DNA of 64,000 nucleotides from Aquimarina mytili (GTDB lineage Bacteria > Bacteroidota > Bacteroidia > Flavobacteriales > Flavobacteriaceae), in the NCBI RefSeq assembly GCF_016735115.1, contig NZ_JAERQJ010000001.1, positions 965,501 to 1,029,500 on the forward strand, in the 5' to 3' direction. Every line of letters starts with the position of its first letter. Within the stretch, counting starts at the first letter, position 1. This document shows, piece by piece, positions 1 through 7,980 of the stretch. The notes under the pieces were generated by a model. The model was not told the origin of the DNA, ran no database searches, and worked only from the letters and a program-made list of their open reading frames with translations. Position numbers and translations under genes: made by a program.

Positions 1-297
1 AAGTCCTAGAAACATAAGTTTAGTCCAATCTTTCCAGTTGGCTTCTTTATTTTTATAAAGTTTAGACAGCAACCATCCCATTATGGGTGCTACCAGAATA
101 CTAAACAATATAGAATGCGAAAACCCTCTATGTAATTCATTTGCCGTTACGGTATCTACAAAAAGTTTGGATATCACGTCCAGATCAGGGATAGTTCCTG
201 CTACGGCACCCCATAGCATAGCCTTATTGCCAACTTTTCTTCCAAGGGCAGCTTCACCTACGGCGGCACCAAGCACAATTTGAGTTAATGAATCCAT
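1..297 (-). CDS. Membrane-bound metal-dependent hydrolase (YdjM/DUF457 family), partial
   Basis: Reading the minus strand from an ATG at 297 gives an open frame that runs off the left edge (99 codons, C-terminus missing). The protein starts MDSLTQIVLGAAVGEAALG, the typical beginning of the YdjM/DUF457 family of inner-membrane, predicted metal-dependent hydrolases. It continues with a PDLD motif (residues ~37-40) and an HRGFSHS motif (residues ~56-62) carrying the histidines expected to bind metal. A hydrophobic stretch follows, as expected for a membrane protein. The start lies 5 bases after the stop of the upstream acyltransferase gene, so the two are probably co-transcribed. Substrate is unknown for the family. 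The plus-strand frame over the same bases is a shadow. Confidence 0.85.
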   Translation of the reverse strand, partial: MDSLTQIVLGAAVGEAALGRKVGNKAMLWGAVAGTIPDLDVISKLFVDTVTANELHRGFSHSILFSILVAPIMGWLLSKLYKNKEANWKDWTKLMFLGL

Positions 298-302
298 AGT
301 TG

Positions 303-1502
303 TTAATCTAATTGAAGTTTGAATGGGTTTCTAACTTCATATTCGTTTGGAGAAATTAGCTCTACCAATGGTTTTAATAGCGTGTTAGAAATAGAATTAC
401 CATGTCTCACATACAATTTCATTTCTACAGGTTTCGCCCCAACGCAACTTTTTATAATTTCGGCTGTTCTTCCTAGTCTTAACTCTTTTGTGTTTTTTGA
501 AATAGCTAAATCGACATAGTCATATAGCATTTTTTGATAAATATCATGTGCCTTATTGTACTCGTAATCTATTCCGATATGATTTGCATCCACAGCATTT
601 TCCAAAATAAAAGCGGTTGTAAACCCAACCAGAGTTTCATTTAAGAAATATCCTTTTAAAATAAATGATTCGTTCAGGGTTTCCTTTAAGCGTTTAAAAG
701 TAGAGGCATTTAGTTTTCCTATTTTAAAATCTGCTTTTTCTATAACCGATAAGTAAAGCGTATTAATTTGATTTTTGTACGTATCAATATCTTCTGCTGT
801 AAAATCTTTTACACTAATCTTTTCGGATTTTTTGAAAACCTTTTTGGCTCTGGTTCTAAATTTAGTACGCATGCTCGATAGATAGTCATCAAAAGTATTC
901 CATTCAGGAAGAATGTTTAATACCATATTTACATCTATTTTAAACTCTCTAAAATCATGTTCTTTAATATTGTCACTGTTACTAAAAGAATGGGGCCAAA
1001 ACTCTTTCAGTAATATAAAGGATGGCTTGTCTGTATTTTCAGATTTTCTTATTTCGCGTAAAGCATTTGATAAACTTTCAAAAGCATCTTGAGGACTTAA
1101 TTTGTCAGAGTTATATACAAAACCATGTTCACCACAGGAAAACAAGTTTCCACAAACTAAAACTTTGACATCTAAGTTTTTAAACAATGTATTTTTTATG
1201 GCATCACTAATTCTACACGGAAATTCATGAAACTTTAATTGAGCAGAATTAAATTTAATAAGTTGTGTAGCAGCTATAGCTACCGGAGTTTGATTTTGAT
1301 AAAATATGATATACTTAAATCGAATAGTTTCTGAAAGTGTGTCTTCAAGAGTTTTTAAATACTCTAAAGAAAGAAAAACAGTATTCTTCGAATTAGCTAA
1401 ATTCCATTCAGCTTCAGGTATTTCATCGATATGACTAAAATAGCTATATCGCAAAGAGGTGCTCTTGCACTTGTTTTTTATCTTTTCAAGCATATATCCC
1501 AT
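303..1502 (-). CDS. GNAT/FemAB-like acyltransferase
   Basis: A 399-residue protein without signal peptide or membrane segment. The C-terminal half (~residues 195-350) has the look of a GNAT fold of the FemAB/BioF2-like type: a basic stretch (MRTKFRTRAKKVFKKSEK) followed by beta-strand and helix segments ending in a LRLGRTAEIIKSCVGAKP motif. Such proteins transfer acyl or aminoacyl groups, often to cell-envelope or lipid substrates, but the substrate cannot be read from the sequence. The first ATG (1502) is used here; a second ATG three codons later is equally possible. It is followed after 5 bases by the membrane hydrolase gene. Confident for the superfamily, not for the reaction. Confidence 0.7.
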   Translation of the reverse strand: MGYMLEKIKNKCKSTSLRYSYFSHIDEIPEAEWNLANSKNTVFLSLEYLKTLEDTLSETIRFKYIIFYQNQTPVAIAATQLIKFNSAQLKFHEFPCRISDAIKNTLFKNLDVKVLVCGNLFSCGEHGFVYNSDKLSPQDAFESLSNALREIRKSENTDKPSFILLKEFWPHSFSNSDNIKEHDFREFKIDVNMVLNILPEWNTFDDYLSSMRTKFRTRAKKVFKKSEKISVKDFTAEDIDTYKNQINTLYLSVIEKADFKIGKLNASTFKRLKETLNESFILKGYFLNETLVGFTTAFILENAVDANHIGIDYEYNKAHDIYQKMLYDYVDLAISKNTKELRLGRTAEIIKSCVGAKPVEMKLYVRHGNSISNTLLKPLVELISPNEYEVRNPFKLQLD

Positions 1503-1773
1503 CCAGACTTTTAATGTAGTGTATGAGTCGTCTGATTTTGTATAAAGTTACACTTATTTTTTTCTCTGTATTAAAACTGTATAAAGCTAATATCGGTAAA
1601 TAATGTTAGAAACTACAGGTTTTAAATGACATCTGTCTTATTTTAATCGGGTTGTCGCAGCTTATTTTAACGTTGAATATGTGTTTTTAAACGAAAACTA
1701 TTCTATTAAGTATAGTTTTGTTATGAAATGTCAAATAAGTTTATTTTCTTTAAACAGTAATTGGAATCGTCAT

Positions 1774-2184
1774 ATGAATAAATTGGTTAATTGCGTCTTG
1801 TTAATAGATGATGATAAGGCCACAAATTTCTTTAATGAAAGAGTTGTTACCAAACATGAAGGCTTTCAGCAGGTAAATACTGTACAAAGCGGACTGGCAG
1901 CTCTTGAGTATCTTGATGCTGTAAAAAATAATGCAGCTACTAAACCTGACCTTATTTTTTTAGATATTAATATGCCCGCCATGAATGGGTGGGAGTTTTT
2001 GATAGAGTTCTCAAAACTGGATCAAGACCTTACGCATGATATTAAGGTAATTTTATTATCAACATCATCGAACCCGGATGATGTAAGAGAATCGGCAAAA
2101 AATCATTCAGTAGATGATTTTATAAATAAACCATTGTCTTTAGGACTGTTAGATAATGTACTAAAAAACCATTTTGAAAGTTGA
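1774..2184 (+). CDS. Single-domain response regulator
   Basis: A CheY-like receiver with no output domain. From the ATG at 1774 it has 136 residues and begins MNKLVNCVLLIDDDKATNFF, with the acidic pocket (DDD) in the right place. The phosphoacceptor Asp is in FLDINMPAMNGWEF, the conserved Thr/Ser in LLSTSS and the Lys-Pro in INKPLS, so all receiver signature residues are present. An in-frame GTG at 1681 would add 31 residues that fit no receiver; starting at 1774 makes it exactly as long as its paralogue at 2424, which supports the choice. It may serve as a phosphate-accepting partner for a hybrid or orphan kinase such as the one at 5683; that link is inferred from proximity only. Confidence 0.88.
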   Translation: MNKLVNCVLLIDDDKATNFFNERVVTKHEGFQQVNTVQSGLAALEYLDAVKNNAATKPDLIFLDINMPAMNGWEFLIEFSKLDQDLTHDIKVILLSTSSNPDDVRESAKNHSVDDFINKPLSLGLLDNVLKNHFES

Positions 2185-2423
2185 TATAGTAATAAGGGAT
2201 AATTACATTTATATTAAAACATAGAAAAAAGGTATTTTGACGTTATTTTTTGTATTTGGTCTAAAAATTAGGTCGATTTCTTTCTTGTTTTAAATAATAA
2301 CCTATTGTTTTGAATTTTTTTGCACCGATATTTGAACAGATTTTTTTCTGAGACACAATGGTGATATTAATTAATATATAGGTTAAGAATTAGTATTCAA
2401 GTATATACTAACATTTTATATAT

Positions 2424-2834
2424 ATGGAGAAATTGAAAAGCTTTCTGCTTATCGACGATAGTAAGGCAACTAATTTTTTTAATAAAACTATTATTGAAAA
2501 AGTAGGATGCGTAGAAGAAGTAGTTGTTGCAGAAAATGGAAGGTCTGCTATTGAGTATATTAAATCAGGATTGGCCCCTGAGATTATTTTTCTTGATATT
2601 AATATGCCAGTAATGAACGGATGGGAATTTATCGCAGAATATCAGAAACTTGATATTTCATATAAAAAATCAATTATAATTCTAATGCTTGGAGCTGAGT
2701 TGAGTGATGCCGATAAAAACAAAGCAGAGGAGATTATAGAAATAAAAGAATTTCAACAAAAAATGTTAACTAAAGATACTGTTTGCAAAATTGTTTCTAA
2801 ATATTTTAGTTTCTCGAATTGCATTAATGCATGA
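2424..2834 (+). CDS. Single-domain response regulator, degenerate paralogue
   Basis: A second 136-residue receiver, clearly related to the gene at 1774: shared LLIDDxKATNFFN near the start and FLDINMPxMNGWEF around the phosphoacceptor Asp. Unlike its neighbour, the strand that should end in Thr/Ser reads IIILMLGAEL, and the Lys-Pro motif is missing; the region reads EFQQKMLTKDT. Phosphorylation could still occur at the Asp, but the usual switch residues are altered, suggesting a phosphate sink, a constitutive conformer, or drift after duplication. It has its own 240-base upstream gap, so it may be transcribed separately from the first copy. Confidence 0.87.
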   Translation: MEKLKSFLLIDDSKATNFFNKTIIEKVGCVEEVVVAENGRSAIEYIKSGLAPEIIFLDINMPVMNGWEFIAEYQKLDISYKKSIIILMLGAELSDADKNKAEEIIEIKEFQQKMLTKDTVCKIVSKYFSFSNCINA

Positions 2835-2941
2835 GTATAATCTTATGATTTAGAAAAAATGTGTAGCGGCATTTAATATTTTGATAATAGTTTTCGATAG
2901 TTTTTCAGAAGTATAAAAACAACAATCAAATTAGTAAACAC

Positions 2942-5686
2942 ATTAAAATCTTAAAAAGAAAAATACCCCTAGTTTTCTTCGGTCAGCAGTATCAATTATT
3001 TGTTACTGTACTACTCTCTATTTGCTGTTTTTTCCAAGTTTTTTCTCAATCTAGAGCAGTCATATCAGGAAATGTATCAGATCAATTTGGTAATCTTCCT
3101 GGAGCAAAAGTTGCTATAGAAGGTACTGATAAAATCACAACAACCGATGTTAACGGTAACTATTCTTTTGATGTAGATGAAGGCGAATATGTGCTTACTT
3201 CGGGGTTTGTAATGTACACTTCAATTTCTAAAACGGCAAATGTAAAGGTTGGAGATACAGTACAAATAGATTTCATTCTGGAAACTGGGTTTTCTATGGA
3301 TCAACCTGTTTCGTTAGGTTCGAGAGCAAAGCCCAAATCATTACTTAAAAACACTGCAGCAGTAGATATTATATCACCACAACAATTAACGGGTTCATCA
3401 CAAATAGAATTAAGTCATATACTTCATTATTTAACTCCATCATTTCATTCTACTCATCAGACTATTGCTGATGGCACGGATCATATAGATCCTGCAACGC
3501 TCAGAGGGTTGGGACCTGATCAGGTTCTAGTATTGGTTAATGGAAAGCGAAGACATAGTAGTTCTCTTTTAAATGTTAATGGAACCGTGGGTAGAGGATC
3601 TGTAGGCACAGATTTTAATGCAATACCCATAGCTGCGATTGACCGTATAGAGGTTTTAAGAGATGGTGCCACTTCTCAATATGGTTCTGATGCTATAGCC
3701 GGAGTAATTAATATTATACTAAAAAAACAAATCGAGATTATCCAAGTTGACAATAGAGTTGGGATAAATACAGAAGGAGATGGACTTACCGTATATTCAT
3801 CGGCAAATTTTGGGCTTAAAATAGGAAAAACAGGTTATGTAAATGTTACGGCAGAGTACAGAGAAAGAGAAGCTGTTAATAGGGCGGGAGATTATACAGG
3901 TACTGTATATACTAATGATGCAACAGAAGATCAAAGGTTGATTGAGCAGAATAATTTTTTTAATCAAACGGGATACTCTGATAAACAAGTTATGGAAATT
4001 GGAAGTGCCGAGACTCAAAATTTAGCTTTGTCTTTTAATGGTGAGGTGCCTATGTCAAATTCTTCAACATTTTATATGCATGGTGGAAGAAATTATAGAG
4101 AAGGTAAATCAAAAGGTTTTTATCGCTTTCCAAAAGATGAAGATAGGGTAGTTTTGGATTTATTTCCAAATGGTTTTTCTCCAGAAATTCTGACTGATAT
4201 ACAAGATGATGCTATTACCGGTGGTGTAAAAGGTGTTAAAAACGGTTGGGATGTTGATTTTAGTCATTCTATCGGAATTAATACATTGGATTATACCGTA
4301 AATAACTCTAACAATGCCTCGTTAGGAATAGCCTCACCCAGAACTTTTTATGCAGGAGGATTTGCATATAAGCAAAACACGACCAACCTTGACATTTCTA
4401 GGACATTTGATTGGTTACAAGGTGTTAATATAGCTTTTGGAGCAGAGTTGCGAGTTGAAAACTATCAAATCATTGCAGGAGAAGAAGCATCGTACATAGA
4501 TGGCGGTAGTACGTTTATAAATAATTTAGGAGAAGAATTACCAAGAATTGTTGGGGCACAAGTTTTTCCGGGTTTCAGACCAGAAAATGAATTAAATCGA
4601 TTTAGGACCAATAGTTCGGGATATGTTGATATAGAGGCTAATGTATCTGAAAAACTATTAGTAAGAGGAGCGGCAAGATACGAAGCGTATAATGATTTTG
4701 GTGGTCAGGCCATCTGGAAATTATCAGGAAGATATATACTTAAAGATGGTATCAGCGTAAGAGCTGGGTTCTCTACAGGTTTCAGGGCGCCATCGCTTCA
4801 CCAAGTATTTTTTCAAAATATAAGCACTCAGTTTGTTAATGGAGAAAGTGTACAAGTAGGAACATTTAATAATGAGAGTGCCATAGTTACCCAAGCTTTT
4901 CAGATTGGAAAACTAAAACCCGAGTTGTCAAGCCATTTAAGTGCCGGTTTTAGCGGAAAAATAAATGATAATGTAACCTTTAGTTTTGATTATTATTTGA
5001 TTGATATAGAAGATCGAATAGTGCTGTCAGGAAGATTTTCTGAAGGGTACGAAACCATATTAGAACCGTTTAATGCCGGAGCTGCTCAGTTTTTTACAAA
5101 CGCTATAGATTCAAGAACCTCTGGTGCAGATGCTGCTCTATTTTTTAAGAAGAACCTTGGAGGAGGAGAGTTCAATGCATCCTTAGGGGCAAATCTTACG
5201 AGTACTACTGTAAAAGGACCTATTAAGGTGTCTCCTGCACTCGTGGGGCAAGAAGAATTATTATTTAATAGAGAGGAGATTGCCAGAGTAGAGTATTCTC
5301 AACCAAATTATAAGATTAATTCATTATTGTCTTATGATTTTAATAAGTATCGGTTCCAAGTTGTAAATACAGTATTCGGAAGAGTAAAGTATATTCACCC
5401 AAATGATGGAAACCCAGATAATTGGGTTCTAAATAATTTTACTGGAAGTGTAGAAACCAGAGATCAGACATTTTCTCCTAAATTAGTTACAGATATGGCT
5501 GTTTCATACCAAATTAACGACTATGTAAGATGTACATTAGGAGGCAATAATGTGTTCAATGTCTATCCAGATAAGCATAAACATTCTGCAAATACAGAAG
5601 AGGGTAATTTTATCTATAGTAGAAGAGTGCAACAGTTTGGGGTTAATGGGGCAAATTATTATTTCAGGTTATTACTTAAGTTATGA
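2942..5686 (+). CDS. TonB-dependent receptor (no canonical start codon)
   Basis: Outer-membrane TonB-dependent receptor. In the open frame before the GTG at 3191 there is a signal-peptide-like stretch (LFVTVLLSICCFFQVFSQ, ~2996-3049), then a carboxypeptidase-regulatory-like beta domain (AVISGNVSDQFGNLPGAKVA ... VNGNYSFDVDEGEY). These continue into the plug (RGLGPDQVLVLVNGKRRH, IDRIEVLRDGATSQYGSDAI) and a long barrel ending in alternating aromatic residues (YYFRLLLKL). The frame is open from the stop triplets at 2882-2890, yet it holds no ATG, GTG or TTG before 3191. Starting at 3191 would remove signal peptide and most of the N-terminal domain. An ATT at 2942 (or 2930) is my best guess, with low certainty; a mutated start is the alternative. 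The stop overlaps the kinase start in an ATGA. Substrate unknown; this is not a SusC with an adjacent SusD. Confidence 0.8.
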   Translation: MKILKRKIPLVFFGQQYQLFVTVLLSICCFFQVFSQSRAVISGNVSDQFGNLPGAKVAIEGTDKITTTDVNGNYSFDVDEGEYVLTSGFVMYTSISKTANVKVGDTVQIDFILETGFSMDQPVSLGSRAKPKSLLKNTAAVDIISPQQLTGSSQIELSHILHYLTPSFHSTHQTIADGTDHIDPATLRGLGPDQVLVLVNGKRRHSSSLLNVNGTVGRGSVGTDFNAIPIAAIDRIEVLRDGATSQYGSDAIAGVINIILKKQIEIIQVDNRVGINTEGDGLTVYSSANFGLKIGKTGYVNVTAEYREREAVNRAGDYTGTVYTNDATEDQRLIEQNNFFNQTGYSDKQVMEIGSAETQNLALSFNGEVPMSNSSTFYMHGGRNYREGKSKGFYRFPKDEDRVVLDLFPNGFSPEILTDIQDDAITGGVKGVKNGWDVDFSHSIGINTLDYTVNNSNNASLGIASPRTFYAGGFAYKQNTTNLDISRTFDWLQGVNIAFGAELRVENYQIIAGEEASYIDGGSTFINNLGEELPRIVGAQVFPGFRPENELNRFRTNSSGYVDIEANVSEKLLVRGAARYEAYNDFGGQAIWKLSGRYILKDGISVRAGFSTGFRAPSLHQVFFQNISTQFVNGESVQVGTFNNESAIVTQAFQIGKLKPELSSHLSAGFSGKINDNVTFSFDYYLIDIEDRIVLSGRFSEGYETILEPFNAGAAQFFTNAIDSRTSGADAALFFKKNLGGGEFNASLGANLTSTTVKGPIKVSPALVGQEELLFNREEIARVEYSQPNYKINSLLSYDFNKYRFQVVNTVFGRVKYIHPNDGNPDNWVLNNFTGSVETRDQTFSPKLVTDMAVSYQINDYVRCTLGGNNVFNVYPDKHKHSANTEEGNFIYSRRVQQFGVNGANYYFRLLLKL

Positions 5687-7530
5687 TGTATAAACTTCAG
5701 TATATATCAATATTAAAAACGTATTCGGTTTATGTGCTAATTTGCTTTACTACTTTTTTTTCTACACAAATTCAAGCTCAAGATACAAGTAATGAAGAAG
5801 TAAAAAGATTACAGCGGGCTATATTTATTTTTAATTTCGCACAACAGGTAGAATGGCAAAATCTTGCGGAAGAATCTACATACAAGATTGGGGTTTTGGG
5901 CCCAGATAGAACCATACTCGATCTTCAGGTATTATCTCAAAAACGAAAAATATATGGGAAGCCAGTTGAAATTATTCGTTTTCAGTTAGTTAAAAATGTA
6001 AAAGATATTCAGTTATTATATGTAAACCACAAATATAATTATAGTATCGATTATATTTTGAGTAAAATTTCTGGCAAAAATATCCTATTGATAGGCGAGG
6101 ATTACAACTTCAATTCATCTATGATTAACATGGTCAATGTAGGTGATTCTTTTGAATATGAGATAAACTCAAATCGTATAGAAAATGAAGGTTTTATTAT
6201 AGCTCCTTCGTTAAAAAGATATGCAATATCCTCTTCAGAAAAATGGAAGCGACTCTACAAAAAAACGGAAAGATCTTTGCAAAAAGAGCAAAAAGAAAAT
6301 GAAGAAAATAAGACGATTATTCGTGATAAAGAGCAAGAAATTAAACATCAACAAAGTAAAATAACGAATCAATTAGAGAAATTAGGGGACCAGGAGAGAG
6401 AGATAGATGATAAAAGAGAAGAGATTAATAGACGAAATAAAGAAATAGAGCATTTATATACGCAAAGCGAAATACAGCAAAAAAAATACGAAGAAAAGAT
6501 ACGAATAGAGAGAGAGCTTGAAAAAAATATTCAGGAACAGATTTCTTTCATAAAAAAACAGGATCAAAGAATAAAAACTGGGAAAGAACATATTGATGAG
6601 CAAACTGAATTTTTGCAACGTCAGGAAGATCAAATTAAGGCTCAAGAAGAGATTTTAGTGCAACAAACTTCGGAAATCGAAGCCCAAAAGAAAATCAATA
6701 TTTTATTGGCAAGCCTGGTTGTCATTATTTTGGCAACAGGGTTGTTTGTCTATAGAGCATATATCGTAAAGAAAAGATTTAGTGCCACTTTAGAAAAGAA
6801 AAATGAAGCTATTCATCAACAATCATTAGAATTAGAATCAAAGAATAAAGAATTAGAACAATTTGCATATATCGCCAGTCATGATCTTCAGGAGCCTCTT
6901 AATACTATTTCTAGTTTTATAGGTTTAATTACCGAAGATTATGGAGATAGTTTTGATGATGTGGGAAAAGAAAGCTTGACTTTTATTAAAGATGCCAGTA
7001 TTCGAATGAAAAAATTGATCGATTCGTTATTAGAGTATTCTAGATTAGGAAGAAGTAAAGAATATAAAGCCGTTGATACCAATACGCTATTAAAAGAATT
7101 ACTTACAGATCTTAAAAGCAGTATTGATAAAACCGAAGCTAAAATAAAAGTAAACGATATACCGGTAATCAAAGGCTCTGAAGTTGAACTACGGCTATTG
7201 TTTCAAAACTTAATAAGTAACGCAATAAAATTTAGATGTACCGATGTAATTCCTGAAATTGAGATTTCTTGCGTTAAGAAGAATGATACAAATGGAAAGA
7301 CAGGTGGTTTCTGGGAATTTTCAATACGAGATAATGGTATAGGGATACCACAACAACATAAAGAAAGAATATTCGCTATATTTCAACGGTTACATTCTAG
7401 AGAGCAATATCAAGGAACAGGTATTGGCCTTGCACATTGCAAAAAAATTGTAGAATCTCATGGAGGAGAAATCTGGCTAAATTCAAAAGAAGGAAAAGGG
7501 AGTACCTTTTATTTTACAATACCTAACTGA
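5683..7530 (+). CDS. YfiR-domain sensor histidine kinase
   Basis: A 615-residue sensor kinase. It begins with a signal/anchor segment (~residues 10-30), followed by a periplasmic YfiR/DUF4154-type domain (~40-185; motif ILLIGEDYNFNSSMINMV). A long charged coiled coil follows (~190-340), then one membrane segment (NILLASLVVIILATGLFVY, ~345-365) and the kinase core. The HisKA His is His400 in ASHDLQEPLNTISSF, and the ATPase boxes are NLISNAIKF, DNGIGIP and GTGIGLAHCKKIVESHGG. There is no attached receiver or output domain, so the orphan receivers at 1774 and 2424 are possible partners. It overlaps the receptor gene by 4 bases (ATGA), so the two are very likely co-translated, and the YfiR domain may sense the receptor or its ligand (inference). 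Confidence 0.9.
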   Translation: MMYKLQYISILKTYSVYVLICFTTFFSTQIQAQDTSNEEVKRLQRAIFIFNFAQQVEWQNLAEESTYKIGVLGPDRTILDLQVLSQKRKIYGKPVEIIRFQLVKNVKDIQLLYVNHKYNYSIDYILSKISGKNILLIGEDYNFNSSMINMVNVGDSFEYEINSNRIENEGFIIAPSLKRYAISSSEKWKRLYKKTERSLQKEQKENEENKTIIRDKEQEIKHQQSKITNQLEKLGDQEREIDDKREEINRRNKEIEHLYTQSEIQQKKYEEKIRIERELEKNIQEQISFIKKQDQRIKTGKEHIDEQTEFLQRQEDQIKAQEEILVQQTSEIEAQKKINILLASLVVIILATGLFVYRAYIVKKRFSATLEKKNEAIHQQSLELESKNKELEQFAYIASHDLQEPLNTISSFIGLITEDYGDSFDDVGKESLTFIKDASIRMKKLIDSLLEYSRLGRSKEYKAVDTNTLLKELLTDLKSSIDKTEAKIKVNDIPVIKGSEVELRLLFQNLISNAIKFRCTDVIPEIEISCVKKNDTNGKTGGFWEFSIRDNGIGIPQQHKERIFAIFQRLHSREQYQGTGIGLAHCKKIVESHGGEIWLNSKEGKGSTFYFTIPN

Positions 7531-7980
7531 TTAGTTTTACTACTTAAGATAAGCTTGTATATGTAGTTCATATCGATGGCCGTAAGAGTTCTGTCAAATG
7601 TAAACGTACTTCAATTTAGTATTGAATTTCAACAAAAATCTTCTTCTTTTTAACCAAGTTCATAGATCGCACTCTGATCATTGTTATGATATGTTTTAAT
7701 TATAAATCTCATAAAGTCAAGATGGCATCCCCGAAAACAGTGATATTTTCTAAGAAAAAATAAAATACTTTTGAAACTAAATTTCATTTTTTAATGTACA
7801 AGGTCATAAAAATGAAAATGTAGTTTCAGTTATTAATATTAAGGAGATATAGATTGTGTTATGTCACAGGTAGATAGGTGTTTAGCTTTTGATATAAGTC
7901 GGTTAAAAGAACTTAAGACTTTTGGTTGCCTTATTGGAAAGGTATATTTTCGTGCTCCATTTTTAAGAAAAAATTAACGA
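7531..7980. other. Intergenic region before the large surface-protein cluster
   Basis: A 450-base stretch with no convincing gene on either strand. It is AT-rich with stops in all frames. The only notable signal is a promoter-like pair near its right end (described separately). No clear rho-independent terminator was seen behind the kinase gene. Confidence 0.6.
7921..7952 (+). promoter_or_regulatory. Candidate Bacteroidota-type promoter for the 7981 cluster
   Basis: A TTTG at 7921-7924 and a TATATTTTC at 7943-7951, 18 bases apart, approximate the Bacteroidota sigma consensus (TTTG, then TAnnTTTG). The -7 box deviates from consensus at its last base. The position would give a leader of roughly 25 bases before the TTG at 7981. 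Confidence 0.35.

Noticed and set aside
83..283. Plus-strand frame of 66 codons
   Set aside because: It is the shadow of the minus-strand YdjM-like gene, whose translation gives the conserved family start.
1681..1773. Longer start (GTG) for the first response regulator
   Set aside because: The extra 31 residues do not match receiver domains, and the paralogue at 2424 has the length given by the ATG at 1774.
3191..3193. GTG as start of the TonB-dependent receptor
   Set aside because: It lies inside the conserved carboxypeptidase-like domain and would delete the signal peptide, leaving an outer-membrane protein with no export signal.
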